Shown: piece by piece, positions 6,529 to 13,610 of the stretch
How positions within the stretch are numbered: position 1 is the stretch's first letter
Layout: each line of letters opens with the position of its first letter
Assembly (NCBI GenBank): GCA_031127085.1
Contig: JARIEY010000014.1
Span: 1 to 32,275, forward strand
Origin: Gemmatimonadota bacterium
GTDB taxonomy: Bacteria; Gemmatimonadota; Gemmatimonadetes; Gemmatimonadales; Gemmatimonadaceae
DNA: 32,275 nt
Reading direction: 5' to 3'
The notes under the pieces: model-generated
What the model was told of the DNA's origin: nothing
The model's input: the letters and a program-made list of their open reading frames with translations, nothing else
The model's database searches: none
Program-made: the position numbers and the translations under genes

Positions 6529-8523
6529 TTAGAGCTGAGCGATGCCCAGGTCTGCTAGAAATCGCCAGGTATCGTTGTAGTACGCGGGGTCTCTAGTTGG
6601 GTCCGCTTTGGTGCCAGGCGGCACGAAGATCACCATTCCCTGCCTCGCTCGTGTTAGGAGCACACGATACGCGTTCAGCAAGTACTGCCGTCGCTCCGCC
6701 TTGCGTATCGTCGTCCACTCTGAGCCACGGAATGCGTGATAGGTCCATTCCGATGCGTTGAACCGAAGGTCGGCGTCCCAGGTCATGCACACCCAATCGA
6801 GTTCGAGCCCTTGAATGTCGAACTCCGTTGCTGCGTCCTCTAGGTAGTAGCTTGATCTCGTATCGCTAGCGTCGTTCAGGAACCAGTGAACGGGATTCAC
6901 CTGCACGCGCACGTCGATTGCGTGCGGCTTCAGGCGCTGTGCCTGCGAGGATGCGACGAGGCCAAACCTCTCGTTTCCTCTAGCGTGTGTTCTTATCCAC
7001 TCCTTCGCGACGAATAGGTCGCGCGTAAGCGCCAGTGGATAGCGTTGCGCCAAGCTCGCAAAGAGCGCGCGCGCACCATCGCGATCGCAATCGAGCACCG
7101 CCTTCACAAAACCCGACAACCTCTCGGCCCGGAACGACCGCATAGAGGTCGCGAGATGAAGTGATGGTTCCTTTCTCAGGCCGGCACGTCCTTCTACCGC
7201 GTCTAGCGCATGCCCAGCTGCGTACTCGCTGTCGGTCAGCTCAGGTGAGACATAGACAGCCCACTCCGGGAACCGCTCACGAACAGCGTCGATCCAGAGT
7301 GAAATTCCGGCCTCTCCCTTGTTGATCTCTTGCCCCCCGCCCACCAGACACACAACGACAGCCCAATCATCCCGTCGGTCCATCACAGAAAGAAGGAACT
7401 CGGGTTCTGACTGGCCAAAGTCCGGGCGCCCCTTTTTTTGCTTCATAAACTGCCGCGTTTGCTCGAGGTCCCATGCTCGCTGTGCTTCGTCAAAGATTGC
7501 GACGTGCTCAAATGGAGCGGTCGTGCGCTTGAGACCGTCGTCCCTGAAGTGGTGTACGTTCTGGATGAACGCCTGGACCTTGGTCGCGACGTCACCTTTA
7601 CGCACGAATCGCCCCGCGGTTTTCACACGACTCACCTCGTCGCGAGTCAGTGCTTCACGGAGCACGGCGACCAAGGGGCCGTTGCCGGAGAGAAACACGG
7701 CGTGCGTCGGTTCGGCCTTCGAGCGTTTGTTTGTAGCAACGCTAAGTCCGACCAAGGTCTTTCCTGCACCAGGAACGCCAGTCACGAAGACGATGGCTTT
7801 GTGACCGGCCGCACGAACCTCCTCGATGATCTCCTCAACTCTCCGAGAGGTTACGCGCAAGTTCTTAGCGCCTGCATCACTCCGTGTGATCGCATCGACG
7901 GTATGGCGGGAGTAGAGGCGCCGAGCGGCCTCGATGATCGTTGGTGTGGGGTGATATTCCGACCTCCCCCACGACGCGCCGTCGATGCTCGCCCCGGATG
8001 CCAGCGATCGTGCCTGATCAATGAGCGGCCGGAGCCCTAGTGGATTCGATCGCGCAGGTGGAAATACCAGGTCATGATGTGGGGCGCTCCATTCCTGGTC
8101 ACTCTCTGTGCTCTCAGTCGCGAGCAGCACAGGAAAGATGGGCGCCTCGTGACTCGCCCTATGGAAGTTCTTTAGGTCGAGTGCGTAATCCCACGCCTGG
8201 TTGTAATGCGCACGTTCGAACGCACGCTCTCCTACCTTAAACTCGATCGGAATGACGGCAGCGCCGATGATCACAACGACGTCGATTCGACTTCCTAGTC
8301 GGGGAACGTCGAATTCAATCAGAAGATACCCGTCCAGGCCGCCTAAACATGAACGCAAGATGGACAGTTGCGATTGCCATGCGTTGCGCTGCTCGATATC
8401 GAGCGCAAACTGGCCGTGGGCTGTCATCTGACCAAGCACGCTATCGTCCGTCGACGACAAGAACTCGTCGATGGGGGACGAGTAGTAGGAAGAGACCGCT
8501 GCCGCGTGGTTGGGTTCGCTCAT
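6529..8523 (-). CDS. DUF2075-type helicase with N-terminal nuclease-like domain
   Basis: A 664-residue protein. The N-terminal region has a PD-(D/E)xK-like pattern: Asp81 in SRIDVVV, then Glu94 and Lys96 in IPIEFKVG, which suggests a nuclease fold. A P-loop ATPase follows with Walker A GVPGAGKT (residues 249-256, Lys255) and Walker B IFDEAQRAW. Later motifs include ATEFDIQGLELDWVCM and YRVLLTRARQGMVIFVP, typical of superfamily 1 helicase motifs V and VI. This combination matches DUF2075 (Schlafen-group-3-like) proteins, found in defence contexts or alone. The open frame extends upstream to 8916, but that part is antisense to the peptidase gene and lacks motifs. I therefore start at MSEPNHAAAV, although no strong Shine-Dalgarno is visible. 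The function (nucleic-acid processing, perhaps antiphage) is inferred. Confidence 0.85.
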   Translation of the reverse strand: MSEPNHAAAVSSYYSSPIDEFLSSTDDSVLGQMTAHGQFALDIEQRNAWQSQLSILRSCLGGLDGYLLIEFDVPRLGSRIDVVVIIGAAVIPIEFKVGERAFERAHYNQAWDYALDLKNFHRASHEAPIFPVLLATESTESDQEWSAPHHDLVFPPARSNPLGLRPLIDQARSLASGASIDGASWGRSEYHPTPTIIEAARRLYSRHTVDAITRSDAGAKNLRVTSRRVEEIIEEVRAAGHKAIVFVTGVPGAGKTLVGLSVATNKRSKAEPTHAVFLSGNGPLVAVLREALTRDEVSRVKTAGRFVRKGDVATKVQAFIQNVHHFRDDGLKRTTAPFEHVAIFDEAQRAWDLEQTRQFMKQKKGRPDFGQSEPEFLLSVMDRRDDWAVVVCLVGGGQEINKGEAGISLWIDAVRERFPEWAVYVSPELTDSEYAAGHALDAVEGRAGLRKEPSLHLATSMRSFRAERLSGFVKAVLDCDRDGARALFASLAQRYPLALTRDLFVAKEWIRTHARGNERFGLVASSQAQRLKPHAIDVRVQVNPVHWFLNDASDTRSSYYLEDAATEFDIQGLELDWVCMTWDADLRFNASEWTYHAFRGSEWTTIRKAERRQYLLNAYRVLLTRARQGMVIFVPPGTKADPTRDPAYYNDTWRFLADLGIAQL

Positions 8524-8652
8524 ATGTCGGTAGACTGATCGCTCAAACGTACGAGCAGTGAGGTCGACGGAGCCAGGGCCCGAATCGCCCATTGCCAGTG
8601 ATTTGCTCAGTCCCCAACTTCTAGGCCTTCTTGCCTCTATAGACAGAGACCA

Positions 8653-10968
8653 ATGCGCCTCCGCTCTCTCGCACTCACCCTCGCCCTCCCCCTCGCCGCC
8701 GCCGGCGCCCAGGGCCACAAGCAACTCACCCCCGCCGACTACGACCGCGCCGTCAGAATGCTCGGCCCGGCGGTGAACCCGCTGCTCGTGGGCGGCCAGG
8801 TGAACCCCACCTGGACCCCGGACGGCAAGTTCTACTACCGGGCCACGCGCATTGACGGCACCAGCTGGGTGCTCGTGGACCCGGCCAAAAAGAAGTCGGC
8901 CCCGCTCTTCGACCACGCAAAGTTGGCGGCCGCCGTTAGTTCGGCGTCAGGGGCCAGCTTCACGGCCTCCACCCTCCCCTTCATCGCCATCGACCGGTCA
9001 GCCAAAGGCGATTCGATCACGTTCAATGCTGCATCAAAACGCTACACCTGCGCGCTTAAAGCGTATAGCTGCAAGCAGATAGGCGAAGCCACCAACACGG
9101 TCTTCCCGGGCATGGGCGGGCGCCGCGGCGTCCGGACCCCGGAGGTCCTGAGCCCGGACGGCAAGCGCGCCGCATTCATTAGAGAGTGGAACCTCTGGGT
9201 CCGCGATGTCGCCACCGGCGCCGCCACCCAGCTCACCACCGACGGCACCACCAACTTCGGTTATGCCACTGACAATGCGGGATGGGTCCACTCCAACCGC
9301 GCCATCCTCAAGTGGTCGCCCGACAGCAAGAAGATCGCCACCCAGCAGCAGGACGACCGCCGGCTCTCCGACTTCCATATGGTCCGCTACCAGGTGGGCG
9401 CCCCCCGCCTGGAATCGTGGAAGTACCCGTTCCCCGGCGACTCGGTGGTCAGCCGCATCCACCGCGTGGTCATCGACGTCGACAGCAAGACGGTGGTCCG
9501 ACTCAAGATGGCGCCCGACTTCCACCGCGCCATGCTGGGCGACGACATCTCCATGGACGACCTCCAGTGGAACCCCGACGGCTCGATGCTCGCCATCGCC
9601 TCCACCCCGCGCGACCACAAGTCGGCCACGCTGCGCATCGCCAACGCGGTCACCGGCGAGGTGCGCGACCTGTTCAAGGAGTCGGTCAGCACCCACTTCG
9701 AATCCATCACCGGCTACCGCGTGCTCTGGAACACCAACGAGCTCGTCTGGAACTCGCAGCGCGACAACTGGAGCCAGCTCTACCTGTACGACCTGACCGC
9801 CGGCACGCTCAAGCACCAGATCACCACCGGCGAAGGACCGGTGAGCGAGATCGTGCACGTCGATGAAAAGGCGCGCACCATCACGTACATGGCGCAGGGG
9901 CGCGTCCCCGGGCAGGACCCGTACCTGGCCCACGCCTTCCGCATCGCGCTCGACGGCAAGAGCTCGGCGGTGCTCCTCACCCCCGACGTGGGCACGCACA
10001 CCATCAAGCTGTCGCCCGACAATAAGTATCTTATTGATACTTATTCGACCGCCGACACGCCGCCGGTCTCCGCGCTGCGCGACGCCAAGGGGGCGCTGGT
10101 GCTCGCCCTCGAGCGCGCCGACATCAGCAAGCTGGTGGCCACGGGGTGGAAGCCGCCGATCCTGTTCAGCGTCAAGGCGGCCGATGGCACCACCGACATC
10201 TACGGCCAGCTCTTCCGCCCCACCAACTTTGACAGCACCAAGAAGTACCCGATCATCAACAACGCCTACCCGGGACCGCAGGCGGGGTCCGTTGGAAGCC
10301 GCAGCTTCGCCGCGGCCCGAGGCGACAAGCAGGCGCTCGCCGAGTTGGGCTTTATTGTGGTGAGCATCGATGGACGCGGGAGCGGCCCGGGACGCAGCAA
10401 GGCGTTCCACGACCACTACTACGGCGCCATGGGACGCGACAACACGCTCCCCGATCAGGTGGCCGGCATGCAGAACCTGGCCAAGCGCTACGCGTGGATC
10501 GACATCGACAAGGCCGCGATGTGGGGGCACAGCGGCGGCGGCTTCATTACGGCCGACGCGATGTTCCGCTACCCCGACTTCTTCAAGGTCGGCATCAGCG
10601 AGTCGGGCAATCACGACCAGCGCAACTACGAAGACGACTGGGGCGAGCGCTACCAAGGCCTGCTGGTGAAGGGGATCGACGGCGGTCAGGATTCCTACAA
10701 CCAGGAAGCCAACCAGACGCTCGCCGCCAACCTCAAGGGCAAGCTGCTACTCGCCCACGGCACGGCCGACGACAACGTGCCGGTGGACAACACCTTCCTC
10801 GTGGTGGACGCGCTCATCAAGGCGGGGAAAGACTTTGACCTGCTGCTGATTCCCAATGCGGCGCATGGGTACGGGGCCGCATCCAACTACATGATGCGGC
10901 GGCGGTGGGACTACTTTGTCACCCACCTTATGGGCGCTATTCCACCAAAAGAATTCGTCATTAGATAG
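8653..10968 (+). CDS. Secreted S9-family peptidase (DPP-IV-like)
   Basis: A 771-residue protein. An N-terminal signal peptide (MRLRSLALTLALPLAAAGAQ) indicates export. Residues about 45-480 form the beta-propeller typical of dipeptidyl-peptidase IV N-terminal regions, with repeated blades such as LKWSPDSKKIA. The C-terminal alpha/beta hydrolase carries nucleophile GHSGGG (Ser627), the acid in GTADDNV (Asp706) and NAAHGYG (His738), so the catalytic triad is intact. The family removes X-Pro or X-Ala dipeptides from peptides, here probably in the periplasm for peptide nutrition. It is divergent from the DUF2075-type gene (129 bp apart). Its stop codon lies inside the first copy of the repeat that punctuates the downstream toxin-antitoxin array. 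An AT-rich palindrome within the gene is reported separately. Confidence 0.93.
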   Translation: MRLRSLALTLALPLAAAGAQGHKQLTPADYDRAVRMLGPAVNPLLVGGQVNPTWTPDGKFYYRATRIDGTSWVLVDPAKKKSAPLFDHAKLAAAVSSASGASFTASTLPFIAIDRSAKGDSITFNAASKRYTCALKAYSCKQIGEATNTVFPGMGGRRGVRTPEVLSPDGKRAAFIREWNLWVRDVATGAATQLTTDGTTNFGYATDNAGWVHSNRAILKWSPDSKKIATQQQDDRRLSDFHMVRYQVGAPRLESWKYPFPGDSVVSRIHRVVIDVDSKTVVRLKMAPDFHRAMLGDDISMDDLQWNPDGSMLAIASTPRDHKSATLRIANAVTGEVRDLFKESVSTHFESITGYRVLWNTNELVWNSQRDNWSQLYLYDLTAGTLKHQITTGEGPVSEIVHVDEKARTITYMAQGRVPGQDPYLAHAFRIALDGKSSAVLLTPDVGTHTIKLSPDNKYLIDTYSTADTPPVSALRDAKGALVLALERADISKLVATGWKPPILFSVKAADGTTDIYGQLFRPTNFDSTKKYPIINNAYPGPQAGSVGSRSFAAARGDKQALAELGFIVVSIDGRGSGPGRSKAFHDHYYGAMGRDNTLPDQVAGMQNLAKRYAWIDIDKAAMWGHSGGGFITADAMFRYPDFFKVGISESGNHDQRNYEDDWGERYQGLLVKGIDGGQDSYNQEANQTLAANLKGKLLLAHGTADDNVPVDNTFLVVDALIKAGKDFDLLLIPNAAHGYGAASNYMMRRRWDYFVTHLMGAIPPKEFVIR
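10021..10045. repeat. Perfect AT-rich inverted repeat inside the peptidase gene
   Basis: Two 10-nt arms, AATAAGTATC and GATACTTATT, are perfect reverse complements around a 5-nt loop TTATT. They encode part of NKYLIDTYS in the propeller domain. The stretch uses AT-ending codons in a gene that otherwise strongly prefers G or C at third positions. Confidence 0.8.
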
Positions 10969-11113
10969 ACAACAGAGAGACTACAGAGAGACAACAGAGA
11001 GACTACAGAGGGGCACTCCGGATTGAGGGGGTGCCCTTCTGCCATCCGCCATCTGCTGTCTGCCATCACCTTGCCGCGCACAAATGGTTGGTGGTGCAAT
11101 AAAACGGTGACGG
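10965..11113 (+). repeat. Inter-cassette repeat, copy 1
   Basis: A 149-bp element beginning at the peptidase stop codon. It has four 11-bp direct repeats (consensus AGAGACDACAG). A hairpin follows, with stem GGGCACTCC (11011-11019) pairing with GGGGTGCCC (11028-11036) and loop GGATTGAG. Flanking AGAG/TTCT pairs extend the stem to 13 bp. A 7-bp periodic stretch of TGCCATC-like units comes next. The 28-bp 3' core (11086-11113) starts GGTTGGTGGTGCAAT and ends GGTGACGG. Copies follow at 11687, 12602 and 13440 in the same orientation. Confidence 0.85.
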
Positions 11114-11187
11114 ATAGCACGCGTCCCGGCGTTATCCTGCCCTGTCATCACCCAGCACACTATGAGACGACGCAAATCGACGGCCGA

Positions 11188-11222
11188 TTGGCGATTCGGC
11201 CAGAGCGCGCCTATGCTTAGGC
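11188..11222 (+). promoter_or_regulatory. Probable promoter and operator of the DUF433/HicB-like module
   Basis: TTGGCG (11188-11193), an 18-nt spacer, then TATGCT (11212-11217). A 14-bp palindrome GCCTA-4 nt-TAGGC (11209-11222) covers the -10. The ATG at 11225 begins 8 nt after the -10 ends, so a leaderless transcript is likely. The boxes are moderate matches. Confidence 0.4.
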
Positions 11223-11224
11223 AT

Positions 11225-11455
11225 ATGGAACTGCTCGCCCGTATCACCACCGATCCTGAAGTGCGGTTCGGCAAGCCGTGCGTGCGCGGAACGCGCATCA
11301 CGGTGGGCGAGGTGCTGGGCTTTTTGGCGACCGGCAGGTCTGAGGCAGAGCTCTTGGCCGAGTTTCCGCAGCTCACGCATGACGATGTGCTGGCATGTTT
11401 CGGCTTTGCCGCCGAGCGTGAACGCCGCGTCCAGTCCATACCTGCCGCTTCGTGA
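11225..11455 (+). CDS. DUF433-family antitoxin-like protein
   Basis: A 76-residue protein that opens MELLARITTDPEVRFGKPC and continues RGTRITVGEVL, the hallmark of DUF433. It then has the helical segment FPQLTHDDVLACFGFAAE. DUF433 proteins are small winged-helix-like antitoxins usually paired with a PIN-like DUF5615 toxin. Here the following gene is HicB-like instead. An upstream in-frame ATG (11162) exists, but the family begins at this methionine, and the promoter palindrome would otherwise lie inside the gene. The stop overlaps the GTG start of the next gene (GTGA), so translation is coupled. The expected DUF5615 partner is absent. Confidence 0.85.
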   Translation: MELLARITTDPEVRFGKPCVRGTRITVGEVLGFLATGRSEAELLAEFPQLTHDDVLACFGFAAERERRVQSIPAAS

Positions 11456-11670
11456 CCGTCCGCTATCTCATCATCATCGAGCCCACACCCACGGGCTACT
11501 CCGCATATGCGCCGGACCTGCCAGGGTGTGTTGCGACCGGCGACACGACGATCGCGGTCGAGGCAAATATGCGTGAGGCGATTGCGTTCCATCTCGACGG
11601 ACTGCGAGCTGACGGACACCCGGTGCCGCCACCGCATTCCATTGGAACGTACGTCGAAGTCGCGGCCTGA
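11452..11670 (+). CDS. HicB-like small protein (type II antitoxin fold)
   Basis: A 72-residue protein starting at GTG. The motif YLIIIEPTPTGYSAYAPDLPGC followed by VATGDTTIAVEANMREAI is the HicB_like partial-RNase-H fold, which normally neutralises the HicA mRNA interferase. No HicA gene is present on either side, and there is no C-terminal DNA-binding domain, so this is the short HicB form. It overlaps the DUF433 gene by 4 nt. The second repeat copy starts 17 nt after its stop. It may be an orphan antitoxin, or the pair may work by a mechanism not described here. Confidence 0.85.
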   Translation: MTVRYLIIIEPTPTGYSAYAPDLPGCVATGDTTIAVEANMREAIAFHLDGLRADGHPVPPPHSIGTYVEVAA

Positions 11671-11686
11671 ACTGGCGGGTGGAGTG

Positions 11687-11816
11687 AGAGACGACAGAGA
11701 GACAACAGAGAATCAATAGAGAAACGACAGAGGGCACTCCGGATTGAGGGGGTGCCTTTCGTTTGTCTGCCGCCTGCCGCAATCGAAGGGTTGGTGGTGC
11801 AATCATTTGGTGACGG
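11687..11816 (+). repeat. Inter-cassette repeat, copy 2
   Basis: A 130-bp element with the same order as copy 1. It has four 11-bp units (11687-11730) and a hairpin with stem AGGGCACTCC pairing across 11731-11758 (two G-T pairs) with the same loop GGATTGAG. A T-richer tail (CTTTCGTTTG) could serve termination. The 28-bp core at 11789-11816 starts GGTTGGTGGTGCAAT and ends GGTGACGG. About 100 bp without a gene follow before the HigB promoter. Confidence 0.85.
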
Positions 11817-11913
11817 TGCGGGACTGAGTTTGTTGCGGATTGGTGTATGTCTGCAATCTTTGCATTCCGTCACGCGCGTTGCGCAGCCACCGGCTGGTGT
11901 CGCCGGGCGCGGC

Positions 11914-11942
11914 TTGCCGTCTTATACAATTTATTGTATCAT
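11914..11942 (+). promoter_or_regulatory. Promoter and operator of the HigBA module
   Basis: TTGCCG (11914-11919), a 17-nt spacer, then TATCAT (11937-11942). The spacer holds a 16-bp palindrome ATACAA-4 nt-TTGTAT (11924-11939). Five nucleotides separate the -10 from the ATG at 11948, which implies a leaderless transcript. The palindrome is a likely binding site for the downstream Xre antitoxin (inference). Confidence 0.55.
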
Positions 11943-11947
11943 ATACC

Positions 11948-12283
11948 ATGACCCTGAAGCGCGTCTTCTGGGTCGGATCGTCACGGCGCACAGCGCGTGA
12001 GCTGCCGGCAGAGACACGCCTGCAGCTTGGCCGTGACCTGTATCAAGTGCAACTGGGAAGGTCGCCGTCCAGTTGGCGACCGATGAGCTCCATCGGACTC
12101 GGCGTGATTGAGTTGCGCGTGAGCGTTGCCGGGGAGTTTCGCCTGCTGTACGTCGCAAGGTTTGCCGAAGGTATCTACGTGCTTCACGTGTTCCACAAGA
12201 AGCGTCGCAAGACCTCTCCACTTGACCTCGACGTGGCGCGTGTGCGCTTTCGGATGGCCTGTCGCATGCACGCGGAGATGTGA
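11948..12283 (+). CDS. higB: HigB-type toxin (phage-derived Gp49-like, RelE superfamily)
   Basis: A 111-residue basic protein. The pattern RVFWVGSSRRTARELP, then IGLGVIELRV, GEFRLLYVARF and YVLHVFHKKRRKT, is characteristic of the Gp49-like/HigB group of RelE-fold toxins, which cut mRNA on the ribosome. The FRLLYVARF and VLHVFHKK strands with the terminal basic cluster are the conserved core. Toxin-first gene order is usual for HigBA. I choose the ATG at 11948, not the open frame upstream, because it lies just after the promoter and matches family length. The antitoxin gene begins 3 bp after the stop. Confidence 0.88.
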   Translation: MTLKRVFWVGSSRRTARELPAETRLQLGRDLYQVQLGRSPSSWRPMSSIGLGVIELRVSVAGEFRLLYVARFAEGIYVLHVFHKKRRKTSPLDLDVARVRFRMACRMHAEM

Positions 12284-12286
12284 CGC

Positions 12287-12595
12287 ATGTCAAATCGGAT
12301 CCATCGTTCCACCGGCAATGTGTTCGAAGACCTCGGCTTTCCTCGCCCCGAAGCCGAGCGTCTGCTCATCCGCAGCGACCTGATGAACCAGGTGGCGGAA
12401 CTCATCAGAAAGCGCCGGTTGACCCAAGCGCGGGCCGCGAAGCTCATGGGGGTATCACAGCCGCGGGTGAGCGACCTCGTGCGCGGTCGCATTGAACTCT
12501 TTAGCATCGACATGCTGGTGGGTATGCTCGGCTCACTCGGCGTGTCGGTGACGGTGACGACGCGCCCGATCAGCCGCAGACGACGCACGGCGTGA
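12287..12595 (+). CDS. higA: HigA-type Xre antitoxin
   Basis: A 102-residue protein. The centre is a helix-turn-helix (LTQARAAKLMGVSQPRVSDL, residues about 45-64) preceded by a helical N-terminus (FEDLGFPRPEAERLLIRSDL). This arrangement is typical of the Xre antitoxins that follow Gp49-like toxins. The C-terminal tail is strongly basic (ISRRRRTA). The protein would bind and inhibit the upstream toxin and repress the operon through the palindrome at 11924-11939. Repeat copy 3 begins 7 nt after the stop. Confidence 0.87.
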   Translation: MSNRIHRSTGNVFEDLGFPRPEAERLLIRSDLMNQVAELIRKRRLTQARAAKLMGVSQPRVSDLVRGRIELFSIDMLVGMLGSLGVSVTVTTRPISRRRRTA

Positions 12596-12601
12596 CTGCA
12601 G

Positions 12602-12754
12602 AGAAACGACAGAGAGACTACAGAAAGACAACAGAGAAACTACAGAGGGCACTCCGGATTGATGGGGTGCCCTTCGTTCGTTCTTGCTCTCGTGTCTCAG
12701 CGCCCGCCGGCGGCGCGCGATCGTTGGGTTATTCGCGCAATGAAACGGTGACGG
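12602..12754 (+). repeat. Inter-cassette repeat, copy 3
   Basis: A 153-bp element with four 11-bp units (12602-12645), the hairpin GGGCACTCC (12647-12655)/GGGGTGCCC (12664-12672) with loop GGATTGAT, and a longer, more variable middle. The core at 12727-12754 is the most diverged of the full copies in its first half (GGGTTATTCGCGCAAT) but keeps GAAACGGTGACGG. Confidence 0.83.
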
Positions 12755-12803
12755 TTCCGCTGACCACGTGCGGCATCTTATGACGTCCGCGAAACTGTGA
12801 TCA

Positions 12804-12832
12804 TTGACGAAGTGTATATACACACGTATATT
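12804..12832 (+). promoter_or_regulatory. Probable operator/promoter of the BrnTA module
   Basis: TTGACG (12804-12809), 17 nt, TATATT (12827-12832). A perfect 12-bp palindrome GTGTATATACAC (12812-12823) lies in the spacer. The BrnT ATG at 12835 starts only 2 nt after this -10, too close for the usual start point. The real -10 may therefore differ, while the palindrome remains a good BrnA operator candidate. Confidence 0.45.
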
Positions 12833-12834
12833 CT

Positions 12835-13128
12835 ATGGATGAGTTTGCGTGGGATGACATCAAGTCGGAACGCAATCTGGAACGCCGCGGCTTCGACTTT
12901 GAGTACGCAACGCGAGTGTTTCGTGGGCCAGTGATTGTCCGCGAGGACCGTCGCCGCGAATACGGCGAGGATCGACTCATAGCGCTGGGCGTCGTCGATG
13001 GCGTCAACCTCACCGTTGTCTACACCGATCGTGTGGAGCTCGGTCGCCCAGTGCGCCGCATCATCTCTGCGCGACACAGCAACCGACAGGAGCGTGCCGA
13101 ATATGGCGACTGTATATCGAAGGGCTGA
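12835..13128 (+). CDS. brnT: BrnT-family toxin
   Basis: A 97-residue protein. The opening FAWDDIKSERNLERRGFDFE matches the BrnT (DUF497) signature WDxxKxxxNxxKHGxxF. The strands VIVRED, RLIALGVVDG, LTVVYTDR and the terminal RRIISARHSNRQERAEY motif follow. BrnT is a RelE-fold ribosome-independent RNase known from Brucella. The last 26 nt overlap the start of the antitoxin gene, as is common for BrnTA. The ATG is the only start compatible with the conserved N-terminal WD motif. Confidence 0.9.
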   Translation: MDEFAWDDIKSERNLERRGFDFEYATRVFRGPVIVREDRRREYGEDRLIALGVVDGVNLTVVYTDRVELGRPVRRIISARHSNRQERAEYGDCISKG

Positions 13129-13414
13129 TCAACTCGGCCCGGGCCGAATTGACCGCAAACGCGTCCTGCGCATGACGGAAGAAGAGATCATGCGCACCTC
13201 GCCCCCGGAACTGGCGGACCTGCCTGACGACTTCTGGAAGGACGCGGTCGTGGTCGAGCCAATCCTCAAAGAGCCCATCTCGCTGCGCGTCGACGAAGAC
13301 GTGCTGGCCTGGTTCCGCAAATCGGGGCCACGATACCAGACGCGCATGAACGCCGTGCTGCGCCGCTATATGGAAGCAATGACGCGAAAGCCCAAGCGAC
13401 GCGCGGCGCGCTGA
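13103..13414 (+). CDS. brnA: BrnA-family antitoxin
   Basis: A 103-residue protein. The C-terminal half (ISLRVDEDVLAWFRKSGPRYQ, then TRMNAVLRRYME) is the ribbon-helix-helix domain of the BrnA/DUF4415 group. The N-terminal half is acidic around PPELADLPDDFWKDAVVV, the toxin-binding part of this family. The start ATG at 13103 lies inside brnT. Further upstream in-frame starts would overlap more of brnT and add no family residues. BrnA both neutralises BrnT and represses the operon, probably through the 12-bp palindrome upstream of brnT. Confidence 0.88.
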   Translation: MATVYRRADQLGPGRIDRKRVLRMTEEEIMRTSPPELADLPDDFWKDAVVVEPILKEPISLRVDEDVLAWFRKSGPRYQTRMNAVLRRYMEAMTRKPKRRAAR

Positions 13415-13439
13415 GTCACGGCGCGGCGATACCGTCAAA

Positions 13440-13466
13440 GGCTTGGTGGTGCAATGAAATGGTGAC
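13440..13466 (+). repeat. Inter-cassette repeat, copy 4 (core only)
   Basis: Only the 3' core is present: GGCTTGGTGGTGCAAT followed by GAAATGGTGAC. The 11-bp repeats and hairpin of the other copies are missing, although the preceding 25 bp separate it from the brnA stop. It marks the boundary between the BrnTA and MazEF modules. Confidence 0.7.
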
Positions 13467-13555
13467 ACAAATTCGACCGCCGACGCTATGATGGGCTACA
13501 TGAGGGCGAGAACTCAGACCCACGCGCCCACGCCGCGCCGCGCACCAGTCGGTGC

Positions 13556-13601
13556 TTGCCTCCGCCGCGGTGATACGGATATACTTAGGATATCCGTATC
13601 A
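13556..13601 (+). promoter_or_regulatory. MazEF promoter with long perfect operator
   Basis: TTGCCT (13556-13561), an 18-nt spacer, TATACT (13580-13585). A perfect inverted repeat with 12-nt arms (TGATACGGATAT at 13571-13582 and ATATCCGTATCA at 13590-13601) and a 7-nt centre covers the -10. Binding of the MazE dimer here would block transcription (inference from MazEF biology). An AGGA motif at 13601 precedes the GTG start by 6 nt. Confidence 0.65.
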
Positions 13602-13610
13602 GGACAGACC

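Noticed and set aside
8524-8916. N-terminal extension of the DUF2075-type protein
   Set aside because: The extra 131 codons run antisense into the divergent peptidase gene and have low-complexity Gly/Glu content. The conserved part starts at 8523.
9034-10656. Long open frame antisense to the DPP-IV-like peptidase (540 codons)
   Set aside because: It mirrors the real gene because of strong G/C third-position bias. The sense strand has signal peptide, propeller and full triad; the antisense protein has no motif.
12804-12832. TTGACG-17-TATATT as the definite brnT promoter
   Set aside because: The ATG lies only 2 nt after the -10, so the expected start point would fall inside the gene. Kept only as a tentative operator region.
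10965-13466. Integron attC sites between cassettes
   Set aside because: The copies have no RYYYAAC and GTTRRRY pair in the needed inverted arrangement. Only copy 3 has a GTTGGGT by chance, and no IntI is in the window. The cassette idea is kept, but not as a classical integron.
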